DNA of 64,000 nucleotides, from NCBI RefSeq assembly GCF_029227915.1, contig NC_079880.1:31427501-31491500 (forward strand), read 5' to 3'. Positions within the stretch are counted from its first letter, which is position 1, and each line of letters opens with the position of its first letter. The position numbers were made by a program, and so were the translations under genes. This DNA comes from Hydractinia symbiolongicarpus. Taxonomy: Eukaryota > Cnidaria > Hydrozoa > Anthoathecata > Hydractiniidae. The notes beneath the pieces were generated by a model. It worked only from the letters and a program-made list of their open reading frames with translations, was not told the DNA's origin and did no database searches. Of this stretch, positions 44,134 to 55,257 are shown piece after piece.

Positions 44134-47100
44134 TTACTTTGTTTTATATTTGCGCATGCGGGTTTTTATGACACGTGTTGGTATAGTCCAGTGACGTTTA
44201 GTCGATTTCAACTTAAGCATATTTGTAAAATCTATTTCAGACCTGGTCATATCTTCGCATAACTGAAAGTACGGTGATTTTTTTGCTTCAACTTTTAATT
44301 TATATCCTAGTATGGGAAACCACCACTGAGATTTATCAAAATGGCGTCCTTGATGTAAACAAGTGTCAGCCAGCATTTTATTTATTGCTTTGAGAATTTT
44401 GACGTCGTTTTGAAATGTTTCTCCGCCTGCTTTAACCTGCTCCCAAAATGTTTTGTTGTAATACTCAAAAATGCTGTAATCCAATTTGTTATATCTTTTT
44501 AATTTCATCCTCTTCTCTGCAATATTCTGAATTTTCTGGCGGCGATTATCTGGTCGTTTATTCATTGTGAAGTACAGTACGTCCTTCATATCCCAACATA
44601 ATTCATTCTTCAGTAAAATTAACGATTCTTCCATGTAATCCGATATCATCACTAAATTAAAATCTTTTTTCACTGAATTTAAAACATGCTGAACATGCTC
44701 CTCAGTTTGGATCCAAGTGCGAAAGCCTAAATCAAATGCGATCGGGTTCTTTAGTAGAAACACGTTGTGCGAATTTCTGTGCAAGGTTCGATTGTATATA
44801 GCCTCTTCTGGTTGTGCAAAGAACGCATCAAGAACATTTTTCGAACGATTCAGTTTAAGCAAACTGTTAAAATTCAAATATACGGCAGACGATTCAAACT
44901 GATACAATGGATCCCGTATAATGGTGACAATTTTTGTGTTTTTGCTACTCATGACTTTTAGCATTCGCTGCTTATTAAATCTAGCATGATTGCATATGAT
45001 GTTATAGGTTTTGTTTGTTTCGTGTTCGAATATGTAGTTCTCAAGGAAAGGTTTGGGCCATCCTAAGAAATGATTTACCCCTGGCAGTGCAATGCTTAAA
45101 TTTTTGCGATGTGAAATTCGTTGCATGATGTTTATTATGGTACTCGAACCTGTTTTGTGAGTTTTTAGAAAAATCACATTTTTGATCGGTTTACATTTCT
45201 TTTGTTCAATTCTTCTGTTGTTCAGTATTTTGTCAACGAGATCGTCAGGAAGGAATTTTATATTAGACTGTTCAGTGATTAAATCTTCGACTCTTGTCAT
45301 CGGCGATCCTTCTTTCGTCATTTGTGTCATTATATTTTTGCCTTTTTCAACGATGTGTTGAAGCACTTTTGAAGTCCGATCCTCTCTAATTCCCTTGTTT
45401 TTATTTGAATTTTGTGACGCAGTAGAAGATACCATGTGATCATATTTGCTACTCTTTAAAGTGATGTCTGGTTTGAATGGAGTAGTTTTGAAGTTCCTTT
45501 CTTCAGGATCAGTTAATGTTGTCTCGTATGTATTCTCAACTTCGCTCGTTAGCGTGTGTTCTCTTGGTAAACCAATTTTCTCATGTGCGTTCACATTCTG
45601 ATTTTTTGCAATTAATTTTTTGTGCCATCGATTTTCCGAAGTAAATTGTTGAAAATATTTGCGTTCGTCTTCTGTTTTCATATGTTCGAAACTCGAATAT
45701 TGAGAGCTAAAATAAAAATTTGAAACTGTTTTTTATATTATTTTATGATTTCATTGTTCCTAGGAGCAAACAACTCGAGAAAGAAAATCAAAGACTAGAT
45801 GAATATCAAATTTTGTTTTTTTTTTAGTTTTTATCAACTATTGTAATATAGACAGATAAAGTTGTCTGTCGAGAAAAATTAATTTGCAAGGGACTTGCAT
45901 ACCTTTTTCATGGAGATTTCACCTTTCCCGGTAACTGTTAACCCACCTCTTGAATAAACCGCTTTAACTCGAACATTCGTTAAGTCAAACTATTTTGCTC
46001 GGTCTCTTAAAAGTTTGAGTTACTGGGAGATAACTGTATTGCATTTTCGCGATTGATTTTTCGGAACACTTAATTTCGGAAGTAACAGGGAGTAGTGTAA
46101 TTCGCGCAATTGAATATATAAACTAGTAAAAAAACTGGGCACCGAGGAATGTGCTTAACTTTTATTAAAGACCGGTAAAATCCACCCCAAATATAAAGCT
46201 TGCTTAATTAAAAATTATTTTGTTTTTAACTCTTGTAATCAACGATTAGTTTGATAAGGTTTAGTGGCCACCCAAAGGCGTATCTATCATGATTTTTTTT
46301 TTCATTAAAGCGTATCTTTCATGAATTTTTTTTCCATAAAACAACAAGATTCCCATACATTGCCATAGGATAAAAAAGGTCCACCGGGTGAAATTAAACT
46401 CTTAAAATTGCAACCGCACGTGTTTTAATAAAAAACAGGAATGCTTTCAAGAGCTAACTTGTTAGTTATAAAAAAAACTATGTGTAGATTGTAGGTTCTT
46501 GGCGAGAAGTATAAAAAGGTGTTCCAGTTTAAAATACACTGTCAGGTTGAACTGAAAAAGGATGTTTCTTATAAAAGAATCATGTGAACTCTAAAAAACA
46601 TTCCAAGAGGGGGCGGATGGTATTATCGTTCCCTAGAATGAATAAACTTCTGACAACAATTCGTTGTTGTTTTTCCTTCACTTCACATCGTACGATTTTC
46701 CATAAAACATCTATGCTTAAAATAAAGTAAACACGGTTATAAACGCTAATTTGGCTTTCTCGTACTGTTCACAGCTAGAATTATTTTGAAAGTTGACACG
46801 CTTTACTGGTTAAGTGTTTTTGCTTTCAGACATTGTTTGTTTAACTTTTTCTTATCGACATTAAAAAAAATGCAAAAATGTTGCGTAAGAAAATGACAAC
46901 TATAACATAACAACATAAGCTTAATATTCGTGCTTGTTAAAATATCTATAAAAAATACATGACAGGATAAGATACTATTTTTAAATTAGCACACGAAACG
47001 AGATAACGCGATTCGTATTGACACGGTCAGGGTCATATCATTATTTTTTTTAGATTGTTGATCGATTCAAGGTTTGATTTTATTTAAAGTTTGCTTGTGA

Positions 47101-48052
47101 ATAGCTGTGTTGCATAATTAAAAGTTTGAATTGTTACTGTAGAGACTAAAATTGTTTATGCCTAAGTAAAATTAGCTACGATCCTTGCAAACGTGTAGTA
47201 AACCGACAAGTTCGATTTACTTGAAAACATTCTTTTGTAATTCGACCCTCCCGAACTTGACTTTTCTTCAATATGTACATTAGTCAGACACGATAATTTC
47301 TCTCCATTGTCCCGGATCTTTTTGCTAAATCTCCGGAATTCCTTCTTTGTTAAATATTACAACCGATTTTATTCTTATTGATATATATTTTTCGGTTACT
47401 TACTACGTACACACAACAACTGTCGTTGAGCTGTTGAACCATTTAGAACACAAAATACTTTTAAATAAACATCGGCGGGTAGTTGAAAGAAACAATTTTT
47501 TTAACGTACCCTGATAGTCCTAAACACAGTAGCCGATCTTTGGCGAGTTTTTTTTTAAGCTTTCATGCTAGAAAATACAGGTCTACGTATTTTTGGCAAG
47601 GGTTTCGATTCTGAAGGTGTTCATTTGATTTTTCAACATGGTTTACTTTAATTGGTGCAAAACAAGTACACAAAATTTACAGTGAGAATTACAATTGCCA
47701 ATACCTTAGTGCTACGTTTTTTATAAACCAGTTTCTCATTTGAACAAATTTTACGCCAAATTGACGTCGGCAATCAACGTCGAAAAAGGACTGAGCAAAA
47801 AGATTAACTTATTTATAACTTTTAAGTAATGTCTAGCTCTACAACAACAAAATATTCTTACACTTTAGTACGTATAGATATATCAACATTTTCGCGCTCT
47901 TTAACATAATTATTTTTTTCGCCATACCAGTCTGTAAAATTTACACCAAGAACAATAAGAGCCAGAGTTAACGCGAGACAAAATAATCGAGCACATTTCC
48001 ACCGAAACACGGATATGAATAATTTAGCCATTTTTGTTCCACATGCTTCCAT
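44134..48052 (-). CDS. Galactose-3-O-sulfotransferase-type Golgi sulfotransferase
   Basis: Two coding exons: 47862-48052 (191 nt) and 44134-45706 (1573 nt), phase-matched (GT|GTAAGA to TTTTAG|C), 587 aa. Exon 1 encodes a short cytosolic tail and a signal-anchor helix (LFCLALTLALIVLGVNF), as expected for a type II Golgi protein. A long linker of about 180 residues precedes the catalytic domain. NVIFLKTHKTGSSTI (about 240-254) is the 5'-phosphosulfate loop for PAPS, and KIVTIIRDPLYQFESS is the 3'-phosphate-binding region, both typical of the Gal3ST family (Pfam PF06990). Several NxS/T sequons are present. The acceptor, glycolipid or glycan galactose, cannot be read from sequence. The stem is longer than usual for the family. 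Confidence 0.9.
45707..47861. other. Sulfotransferase intron
   Basis: A 2.15-kb intron. Near 45950-46045 there is a short stretch with inverted similarity (ACTCGAAC, AGTTTGAGTTACTGGGAGA) reminiscent of pogo-type MITE ends, but too decayed to call. No other feature was recognised. Confidence 0.45.
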
Positions 48053-49200
48053 TTCTTCTCTTTTTATTTTCGAATTTGTTTTACGGCATCACAATGTGTG
48101 TTTACAGAGAAAGACGAATGAAGTATAAACATAGATTTCTTCATGTTCTTTTAAAGATAGATATAATTGAATTAACTCGTTCTCCTCCGTTTCAAATTTA
48201 GTGTCCGCAGCTGTCTCTTTTCAAAAATAAATGTTAAGTCAGCTTTTCGTGAATTTGCCGCCATTTCTTTGGTAACTCTTACTTTCTAATGCAACAAAGT
48301 CTTTCATCACACTTTCAACGTTCAAAACACGAGTTCAAACGTCAAGATAAAATAAATTCAAATATTTTTTAAGATGGAGCACCACATAGGATACAAATCA
48401 ATTTTAAGTTTTGACAGTTTAATGAAAACAGCGTTTCAATTCAATGTTTTTTATTTGAAAAAAAGACACAGCCATAACAGGAGTAAGGGAAGTACAACAT
48501 CAAAAAAATAAACAAATAAACAAAAAAATAGAACTCTAAAAAATCATGACGGCTTCTACAGATGAAGTTAGTCTAGTCGAAATAGATCTGGAATAAATTG
48601 TTATAATTACATATTTTTTATCATTAGAATTTTATATAGATAAAGATAAAAGTATGCCTCAATCCTAAATCAGTTAAATCGAAACGTTATGGGTGATATG
48701 TGGTAAGCCTTAAAGGCACAGTTTTATTGAGAATAGATTAGTGGTTAGTGCTTTCAATTTTGTTTGCTGATTTTCCATTGCTAAAATTCGATAGTTTTTT
48801 TCTCAAGATAAAAAAAGGAAATCATATTTTGGTTCAGTTGCATGGATTTTCTTTTGATGATATGGATTATTGAACTAGAAAGGCGAATCATTACAATTTG
48901 AACAAATGAAAGCATCTTGTGATTGAAGGTGAAAGATTGAATTATGGAAGAGAGGTCTATAGTTCCCAGTTTGTCTTCACACTAATGAGAAAACTTTTTT
49001 ATGATTCGTTTCTCTGGCATAAATCGACAATCATAACATCACATTAGCAAGGAATCTCTTATATCAATTTATTTTTTAATTAAACGTTTGTAATTAAGGG
49101 ATCTGAATCTTCTCAAGAAAACGCCTTGCAAGAAGGCATAAGCTATCTAAAAAAAAAAGAACAAGGGGTATAATAGATCATAGATTGAAGGAAGACAACA
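48053..49200. other. Upstream region of the sulfotransferase
   Basis: AT-rich DNA 5' of the sulfotransferase start on the minus strand. The promoter is expected here but no motif was assigned. No open frame of interest. Confidence 0.3.
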
Positions 49201-49345
49201 TCTATATTATAATGCCCGTATTCGTCTGTTTGTCTGTCTGTCTGTCACGCAAAATGGTAGCTTAGCTGCGCAATAGCGAGAAGCACGCAATGCGGTATAA
49301 AAGGGACGGGCGAACCCGTGGATTTTTCCACGGGCTAACGACTAG
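49201..49345 (+). mobile_element. Helitron-like element, copy C (complete, 145 bp)
   Basis: Begins TCTATATTATAATGCCCGTA after an A and has about six GTCT-type units. The body is CACGCAAAATGGTAGCTTAG, and it ends with the hairpin CCCGTGGATTTTTCCACGGG, then CTAACGACTAG followed by T. Both ends agree with copy A, which defines the family limits. It is noncoding. Confidence 0.85.
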
Positions 49346-49374
49346 TCAAAGTTAAATTGTCAACGCTTTGCGTA

Positions 49375-49590
49375 GGAAGCGTCCATTATCATCGACAGCA
49401 AAGAAAAATAAGGTATTGAGGGTGAAATTTGATTGGCAAAAGAGTTGTTTGTTTTGTGGTTTTACTGAAGTTACTGAGTTAAGCTTTAAAGACAAGTGTT
49501 ATATATTATCAAAAACAAGAGAAAAAAGTAGAAGAAGTAGAAATACGTGTAAGAGGTTGTCATGATCTTGTTGCTCATGTTCATCAATAG
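49375..49590 (+). pseudogene. Fragment of a repetitive CxxC protein family, broken
   Basis: Starts 30 bp after Helitron-like copy C. One frame gives VKFDWQKSCLFCGF, and after a frame change another gives VEIRVRGCHDLVAHVHQ and a stop. From memory, FDW-x-CLFC followed by a CHDLV-type segment occurs in multicopy, transposon-like genes of unknown function in cnidarians and other invertebrates. The frame break and isolation indicate a relic. Confidence 0.35.
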
Positions 49591-49638
49591 TTTACAACTT
49601 AGCAAAATAATAAATAAACGTATCGTGTGAGTCAAGTG

Positions 49639-49800
49639 ATGGATTTTATATTTGCGGAACCGGCTGGTGTTTGGCCTTTCGATTTGATGACAGTGAGAAA
49701 TATGCTGAACCTATTTGCAGCCTCAGGACGAGCTAATCATGCAAAAAGTGCGTGTCTATATTTGTGTTCCATGTGTAATAATATATATATTTCTTCTTAA
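49639..49800 (+). pseudogene. Fragment of the same repetitive gene family
   Basis: A 53-codon frame with AEPAGVWPFDLMTVRNMLNL and FAASGRANHAKSACLYL. This fits the pattern W-x-L-H-x3-V-x2-M-L-x-(Y/L)-F-A-A-(A/S)-G-H/R-x-N-x-A-K-S-A-x-L-Y-L that I associate with multicopy invertebrate genes. The open frame at 63585-64000 carries the equivalent segment (WELHLVFLSGLVKYIFAH), which links the two loci. Its order after 49375-49590 fits one decayed gene copy. Confidence 0.4.
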
Positions 49801-52800
49801 TAATGATTTCTCATAATGAATGAGAAACACAACAAAGAAGAGCACACAACATTTGTAAACTATGAACGGTCTACCACAAAAGCACCCCTGACTTTACCAA
49901 TGCTTCAATATGAAGGGCTACCATACAATCAGAAGGAGTGATCGATATTGGGCTGGTTTATAGTCTGACCTGATAATTAAACATGTTTCGATGAGAGATG
50001 TGAAAAGTTGTGGGGGATTTAGCCGAGGAAGAAAAATGAATGATAGCGTAATATCAACCTGGTCTTTCTCGATGCATGGATTAGCAAGCATTTATCTAAT
50101 TGTAGCCTCCCCAAAGAGGTCTGTTGAAGAGATAAAAGACGCCCTCAAATACTAGCACTCTTCTAATCTAATTGTAGACCCCTTTCAAAATTGGGATAAA
50201 TTAATAGCTGACCCGTCTTATATTTGAAACAGTATATTAAGTTAGGGATAGGAGTATGAAGATATAATTTGAATTCAAGTGAAAGAGCTATATTGCCTAC
50301 AATACGATAAATTACAAAATCATTGAATCCAATAAAATAGTACTTTTTAACTCTTAATTCAAAAAATTAAATTTTTAACTTTTAATTCAAAGAATTAAAT
50401 TGACGTTCTTTCTTACTAGTACCGGGAGTAAGAATGTACAGACACAGGAAAACGAGTCCTATTCCTTGCTTTCTTTGTCCTGCAACTTTTGCTTTTGCTC
50501 GTGTATCTTCGTGGGCTTTAAAGAAGTAAAAATAGTATTCTAGACAGCTCGATTGGGACATGACAACTAGCATTTCATTCCTGTAAACACCAACGGATAA
50601 TGTTAAAATCCAATGCATCAAGGCCGGCCAACCATGCAAGCAAGGCAGCTAAACTCAAGGAGCAACTAGAAATTCTAGAGGAACTTGACAATCCTTGACT
50701 CAGACATTGATGTTGAGTAAAAAAACAGAAAAAAGGGTTTGTGATATCGATTTATTTGTTATTTTTGTTAAATTCCCTCCTAAACTTCATTCTAGGAATA
50801 ATAGATTAATTGCAGTTATTAATACCCTTTAGCACTAATTTATGGCAAGGATTGTCTGAGGGAAGAAAAGACCAACCGTTTTTTAAGAGTGTTGAATATA
50901 GTTAACTCTCCAATAAACATGGCACTCCATTTAGCGGAAACCTCCAATTAACAAACAAATTCCTTTGCATCGGCAAAACTACGGTTAAAATCTCACACGA
51001 AACTTTCTAAAAAGTGGACTGTCAATTAAACAAGCACTCTAATTACTGGACAATTTTTTAGCACGAAATGAACTTTCCCCATAAAATTTCATTTGTTTGT
51101 TTGTGTACTTAAAACTGGCATTTGAGTATGTATACTCAATGTTATATAAAAACAATAGGAAACGTATGCGTAGTGGAAAAAACTTTAGCGCGGCGTGTTA
51201 CATTTGCAAAACAAAAAGGTTTCGTCGCGGAATGTATCTATATATACTTCGAAAGATTATGCGGAATTAACCTTCACTGCGCAAAACGTTTCTTTTAGTA
51301 ACGTATAATTCTCTATCTCTTTTCTCGCTCTGTATATAAACATATATGTTCTCATAGATGGCTAATAAACAAAACAAAACCGCTAAAATATCAGACGAGA
51401 TGTCGCTGTATTTGTGATTTCTCCATCAATAAGGAAACATTTCATGCTGTCAGAAAATTTCGAATCTTTTCCCTCAATATGCAACACACACAAGGAAAGA
51501 AATTTATGTTTAGGTGCCTGTTGATAAAAGGAAAAACAAACAAGGGAAGACCGTCGAAAATGACGATGCCCGACCAACGATTAAACAATTACCACACATA
51601 AATACTCCTTTCACTGTAAAAAAAATAACTTAAAAACGAAGCCAGTATGCAACATGGGAGCACAAGGACCTTAAATTGCTATCTAATTAAAAAATAATTT
51701 TAATACCTGCAACCCAGAAAAAAGAACTCTGCAGTGCTTAGCTAATACAAAAAGAAGAGACTTCAATGTGCAAAAAAAAACTAATAGAGTTTTTGACACA
51801 AAAGTTTTGGCGAGACGGTATTTAATTTTACTTCCAAGGAATCAGCTGTGGACAAAAGACAAATCCCTTCAATGATGCTTATCAGGCACCAAGACCATGG
51901 CTTGTCGAGATCAAACGAAGGATTACTATGTACCACAAGAGGAAAAAAAAGCAGCAACTTGGATGTATGTCGTACGAGGTGGAAACTGAGATGATGTCTT
52001 CGAGATGGAAAAGTTGTTTTCTTGTACGACTGGTCAAGAAACCTTTGATGCAGGGGGGGGTGAGAGGCTCAGCAACAGTTTTTTATAGCATCTATGGCAA
52101 GGATTGTAGTTTAGGCTTAAGCCGTTGCACAAACCACAGGTACGCTCGTCCTTAAAATTCAAGAGGAATTCGTCCGTCAAAACAAAGTGAATAAAATATA
52201 TCGCATATGCTATTTCGCCTGTGCGTAGCACGACGTTTTCCTCATGGTGGTATTTTTAGTATAGAAAGGAAAAATAGGAAGGGCTGTAAGGGAGTATTAT
52301 TTTTCAATTTTTTTCTAAAAAACAGGATACATATATTTGCAAATGTAAAGAAACATAATAAAGGATACAGTCTGTAGTTTATAGAAATCTGCAAAAACGA
52401 TAAAAGATGAAATTAAACAATTGTACTTTCATACAAAGCTAAAGTTTCGTTTACACGAGAGAAAAACAGTGAAGTTACTTGATAGCTCCTACGACGGAGA
52501 AAAATTAATATGGCTGCACAGCATTTCACGGACACGTGGAAACAAACAACAAAGATTTTTTTGTAGCAGCTGTCGAACAAAAAATAAAACTTAACACAAA
52601 ATTTGTTTGCTTTAAACCTTCTAGCAACAAAAGACGTATTTGCTCGCTTTAAAATAAGTTTCTTTAAAAAATAACCGATAAAAGTATATTACCTGATTAC
52701 AAGAAAATTATCACCTAGGTAAAATTAATTCTATGTTATAGAGCACACGTCGGTTCCTTAATATTTTTCTTTTCTTACACCTTGAAATACTTGAACATAA

Positions 52801-53509
52801 CAAACACAGCCTTCTTCTCAAAGTAATTACTCTACCCTTGTCCCCAAGATTTTTCGCCTTTTTGATATGATTTGCCGTCATCTCTCATATTAAAAAGGCA
52901 AAAAAAACCGGGGACTAGGGTGTAATTACTCTTGTCTAGCATAAGCAGTATTTTTGAAAGATATAAGAAGGCGTCAAAAGCCTTTAAATTTCTTACAATA
53001 ATTTACCGTTATACAGAAAGAACACCAGCTTTCTTGTTACTGACAATCTGGAGAATCGTTATTGTGATAACTTTCCGCAGGGATTAAATTTCGCGTTTCG
53101 ACATTTTTGTCTATTTTTTGAAGCTGGCAAAAATAACTCTCGGTTAATTTTCGCGACAAAAACAGTCAAAATACATTGTCAAAAAATGTCCAAAAAAATT
53201 AATTTACAATGGGGAATTCTGGCACAATTGGCAGGACCCATCTCTATAAAACTACAAAGTCAAACAACTTTTGTCACTTTAGTAACAACAAAGGGTGACT
53301 ACCAGAGCGGTTTGTTCAACCTTGGAGGTTCAACCCAGTTCTCCAGATAAAAGTGGTAGCCGGTATGTAGAATTGGTGTATACTACTAAGTAACGACATA
53401 AAATGGCGAGTTTTTTAGCTGTATTTTTATAAAGGCTACTGGAATCCTTAGGTTTCAGAGGTTTTTCAGTGTACGTAAGTTTGGCAATGTATCTGGTATG
53501 TGTTTGCAG
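49801..53509. other. Intergenic, no confident gene
   Basis: Long AT-rich stretch. A short plus-strand segment at 50623-50699 encodes an acidic helical tail (AAKLKEQLEILEELDNP, then stop) that could be the last exon of a gene or relic. An open frame at 51928-52155 has no recognisable similarity. Short Tigger-like decayed phrases occur near 50900-51060. Nothing can be assigned with confidence. Confidence 0.3.
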
Positions 53510-53708
53510 CAACGACGATGAAACTGTCGGTAGTTTGCCTCGAGAAATATCAAGAGTTAGTAAATTTTTACTAGACCATGGGGCATCAAGCCAAGCCTTT
53601 CTAACAACATCAAATTATAGACGCTCTCCACTAGAGAATGTTTCTTTATTCTACCCACCACAACTAAGATACTTTGTTCACATCCTTATTAATAAATTCA
53701 CAATTTAG
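53510..53708 (+). pseudogene. HIRAN-like domain exon or fragment
   Basis: After a TTTGCAG acceptor-like site the frame encodes NDDETVGSLPREISRVSKF and LLDHGA, then a Ser-rich tail ending at a stop. The VGxLPREISRxxxxLLxxGA pattern is typical of HIRAN-type domains, often seen in multicopy invertebrate genes. No upstream exon was found, so it is listed as a fragment; a real terminal exon is an alternative. Confidence 0.4.
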
Positions 53709-54719
53709 ATCACTTTTTGAAAAATCTTTTTATTGACAGGGCAGCTGTATTGAAAATGTCACTCTCTTCCACAAAAGTAGCAAATTCCTGGGGTGGATCG
53801 GTATAGGTTGATTTCCATCCTTGGAGTCAATCATATTAAGTATTTAGCGCGGGAACGTATACAATTGTCTTGGACAATCTGCGAAGATTTCAAACAAATA
53901 TAAGACACGTTGGCGCCTATTTTATGATGAAAGACAAGAGAAATCAAGCTCTTCCTTATCACCTCTTAGGGTTTTTTACCAGGATGATTTTTTGGGCACA
54001 ACTAAAGTGCCTTCTACAATAGAATTTTTGACCATGAAGAAGAGTCTACAATGGCAGGCTGATGCTGTATTGCATCTTCTGCTCAATACTTTATCGTTAA
54101 AAAAGGGCTGATAGCTTATAAGTGACTGAGTATTAGCTCTGGGACTAATACTTTGTACTAATCAAAGTTTTTACCGATGTCTTTTACCAACAAGCCATTT
54201 TCACCGATGTTTTTTACCAACAAACCATTTTCATCGACTAAATTTTCGATCGAGTAAATCTTTTACCGATTATTGGTTAACCTTTATTAGTGCAATAAAA
54301 TTTAAAATGTCCCAAAAATAAGAAGATACAATGGTTGGTTACTTTCTGTTCACAATTTAAGTTGAAATTCTTGCCGGCTTATTTTACTCTGATTTTTCTA
54401 ATAGGGAAACAAAATTAAAAAATTTGATTTTAGCCTTAAAGTTACAAGACCTAGCGTAATACCTGCTACGATTTAAAATACTATCTATTTTAATTTAGCG
54501 TTGCTTGTTATTCAGATTTAAAGTTGCTTAACTTCCCAATTTTTTTTCAGCCTGTCTCATTGCTTAGCGGCTGCATAGTTTTTGAGGCAAATCGCAGTCT
54601 GAGCATGCAACTCGATGGTTCTGATCTTTTGTTATTACTGACGTGTTCTTTCCTAACCTAGCCTAAGATGATGTTTAAGTTACCGTTTTGCGTGAAAAAG
54701 CAGTTCGGAAGATAATGTT
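53709..54719. other. No recognisable gene
   Basis: AT-rich. Around 54150-54260 the phrase TTTTACCAACAAgCCATTTT recurs twice with slight change. No coding evidence. Confidence 0.3.
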
Positions 54720-54884
54720 GTATATTTTGGAACCACCAAGCTGCAATCGTTATTTCGCATTAAAGATCGTGTTACGCACCCAAACAATGTTATATACAAA
54801 GACGTATGTTCTTGTGATGCGACTTATATTGGGGAGATAAAGCATAACACTTCACTCAGGTTGGCACTTATAAAACGAACATAA
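54720..54884 (+). pseudogene. Penelope-like element fragment (GIY-YIG region)
   Basis: The frame encodes LQSLFRIKDRVTHPNNVIYK and then DVCSCDATYIGEIKHN before a stop. SLFxxKD-x-V-x-HPxNVIYKxxCxCxxxYIGE is the RT-to-GIY-YIG junction of Penelope-like retroelements. Only about 50 residues remain; RT and the rest of the endonuclease are absent. The repeat at 54885-55257 follows directly. Confidence 0.6.
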
Positions 54885-55257
54885 TCACGACAGGCCGGCT
54901 TATGTACGACACTTTTTATATTATTTGACACTTATGTACGACAGTTAAAAATATTATTCCTCACTTATAGAACGAACATAATCGGGGCCGAACGGCTTTT
55001 ATGTCATTCGTCATCACTTCTGACAAGTAAATTGCCCTGGTGGCAAAGTTATTGTTGTTCTCAAATGAAAAGGAATTTCGTGGAAGCTAAATTTGGGGAT
55101 TCGCAAGTTTAATAACAATGTTTAATTATTCAAGTTCAAAGAAAATGCCAATCAAAGCGCCAGCCATTATATCAGCGTTCATAATCCGGTCACCACGACA
55201 TAATCAGGGCAAAAAAAACATAATCAGGTCATGTGTACATAATCCGGCCGTCCTGTT
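54885..55257. repeat. Palindromic repeat with ATAATCNGG units
   Basis: The left end contains GACAGGCCGGCTTATGTAC and the right end GTACATAATCCGGCCGTC, its near inverse. Between them ACATAATC followed by CGG, AGG or GGG recurs several times in both orientations. The structure suggests a foldback or MITE-like element, but the limits are approximate. Confidence 0.55.

Noticed and set aside
45950-46045. pogo-type MITE in the sulfotransferase intron
   Set aside because: Only vague inverted similarity; no clear termini or TA duplication.
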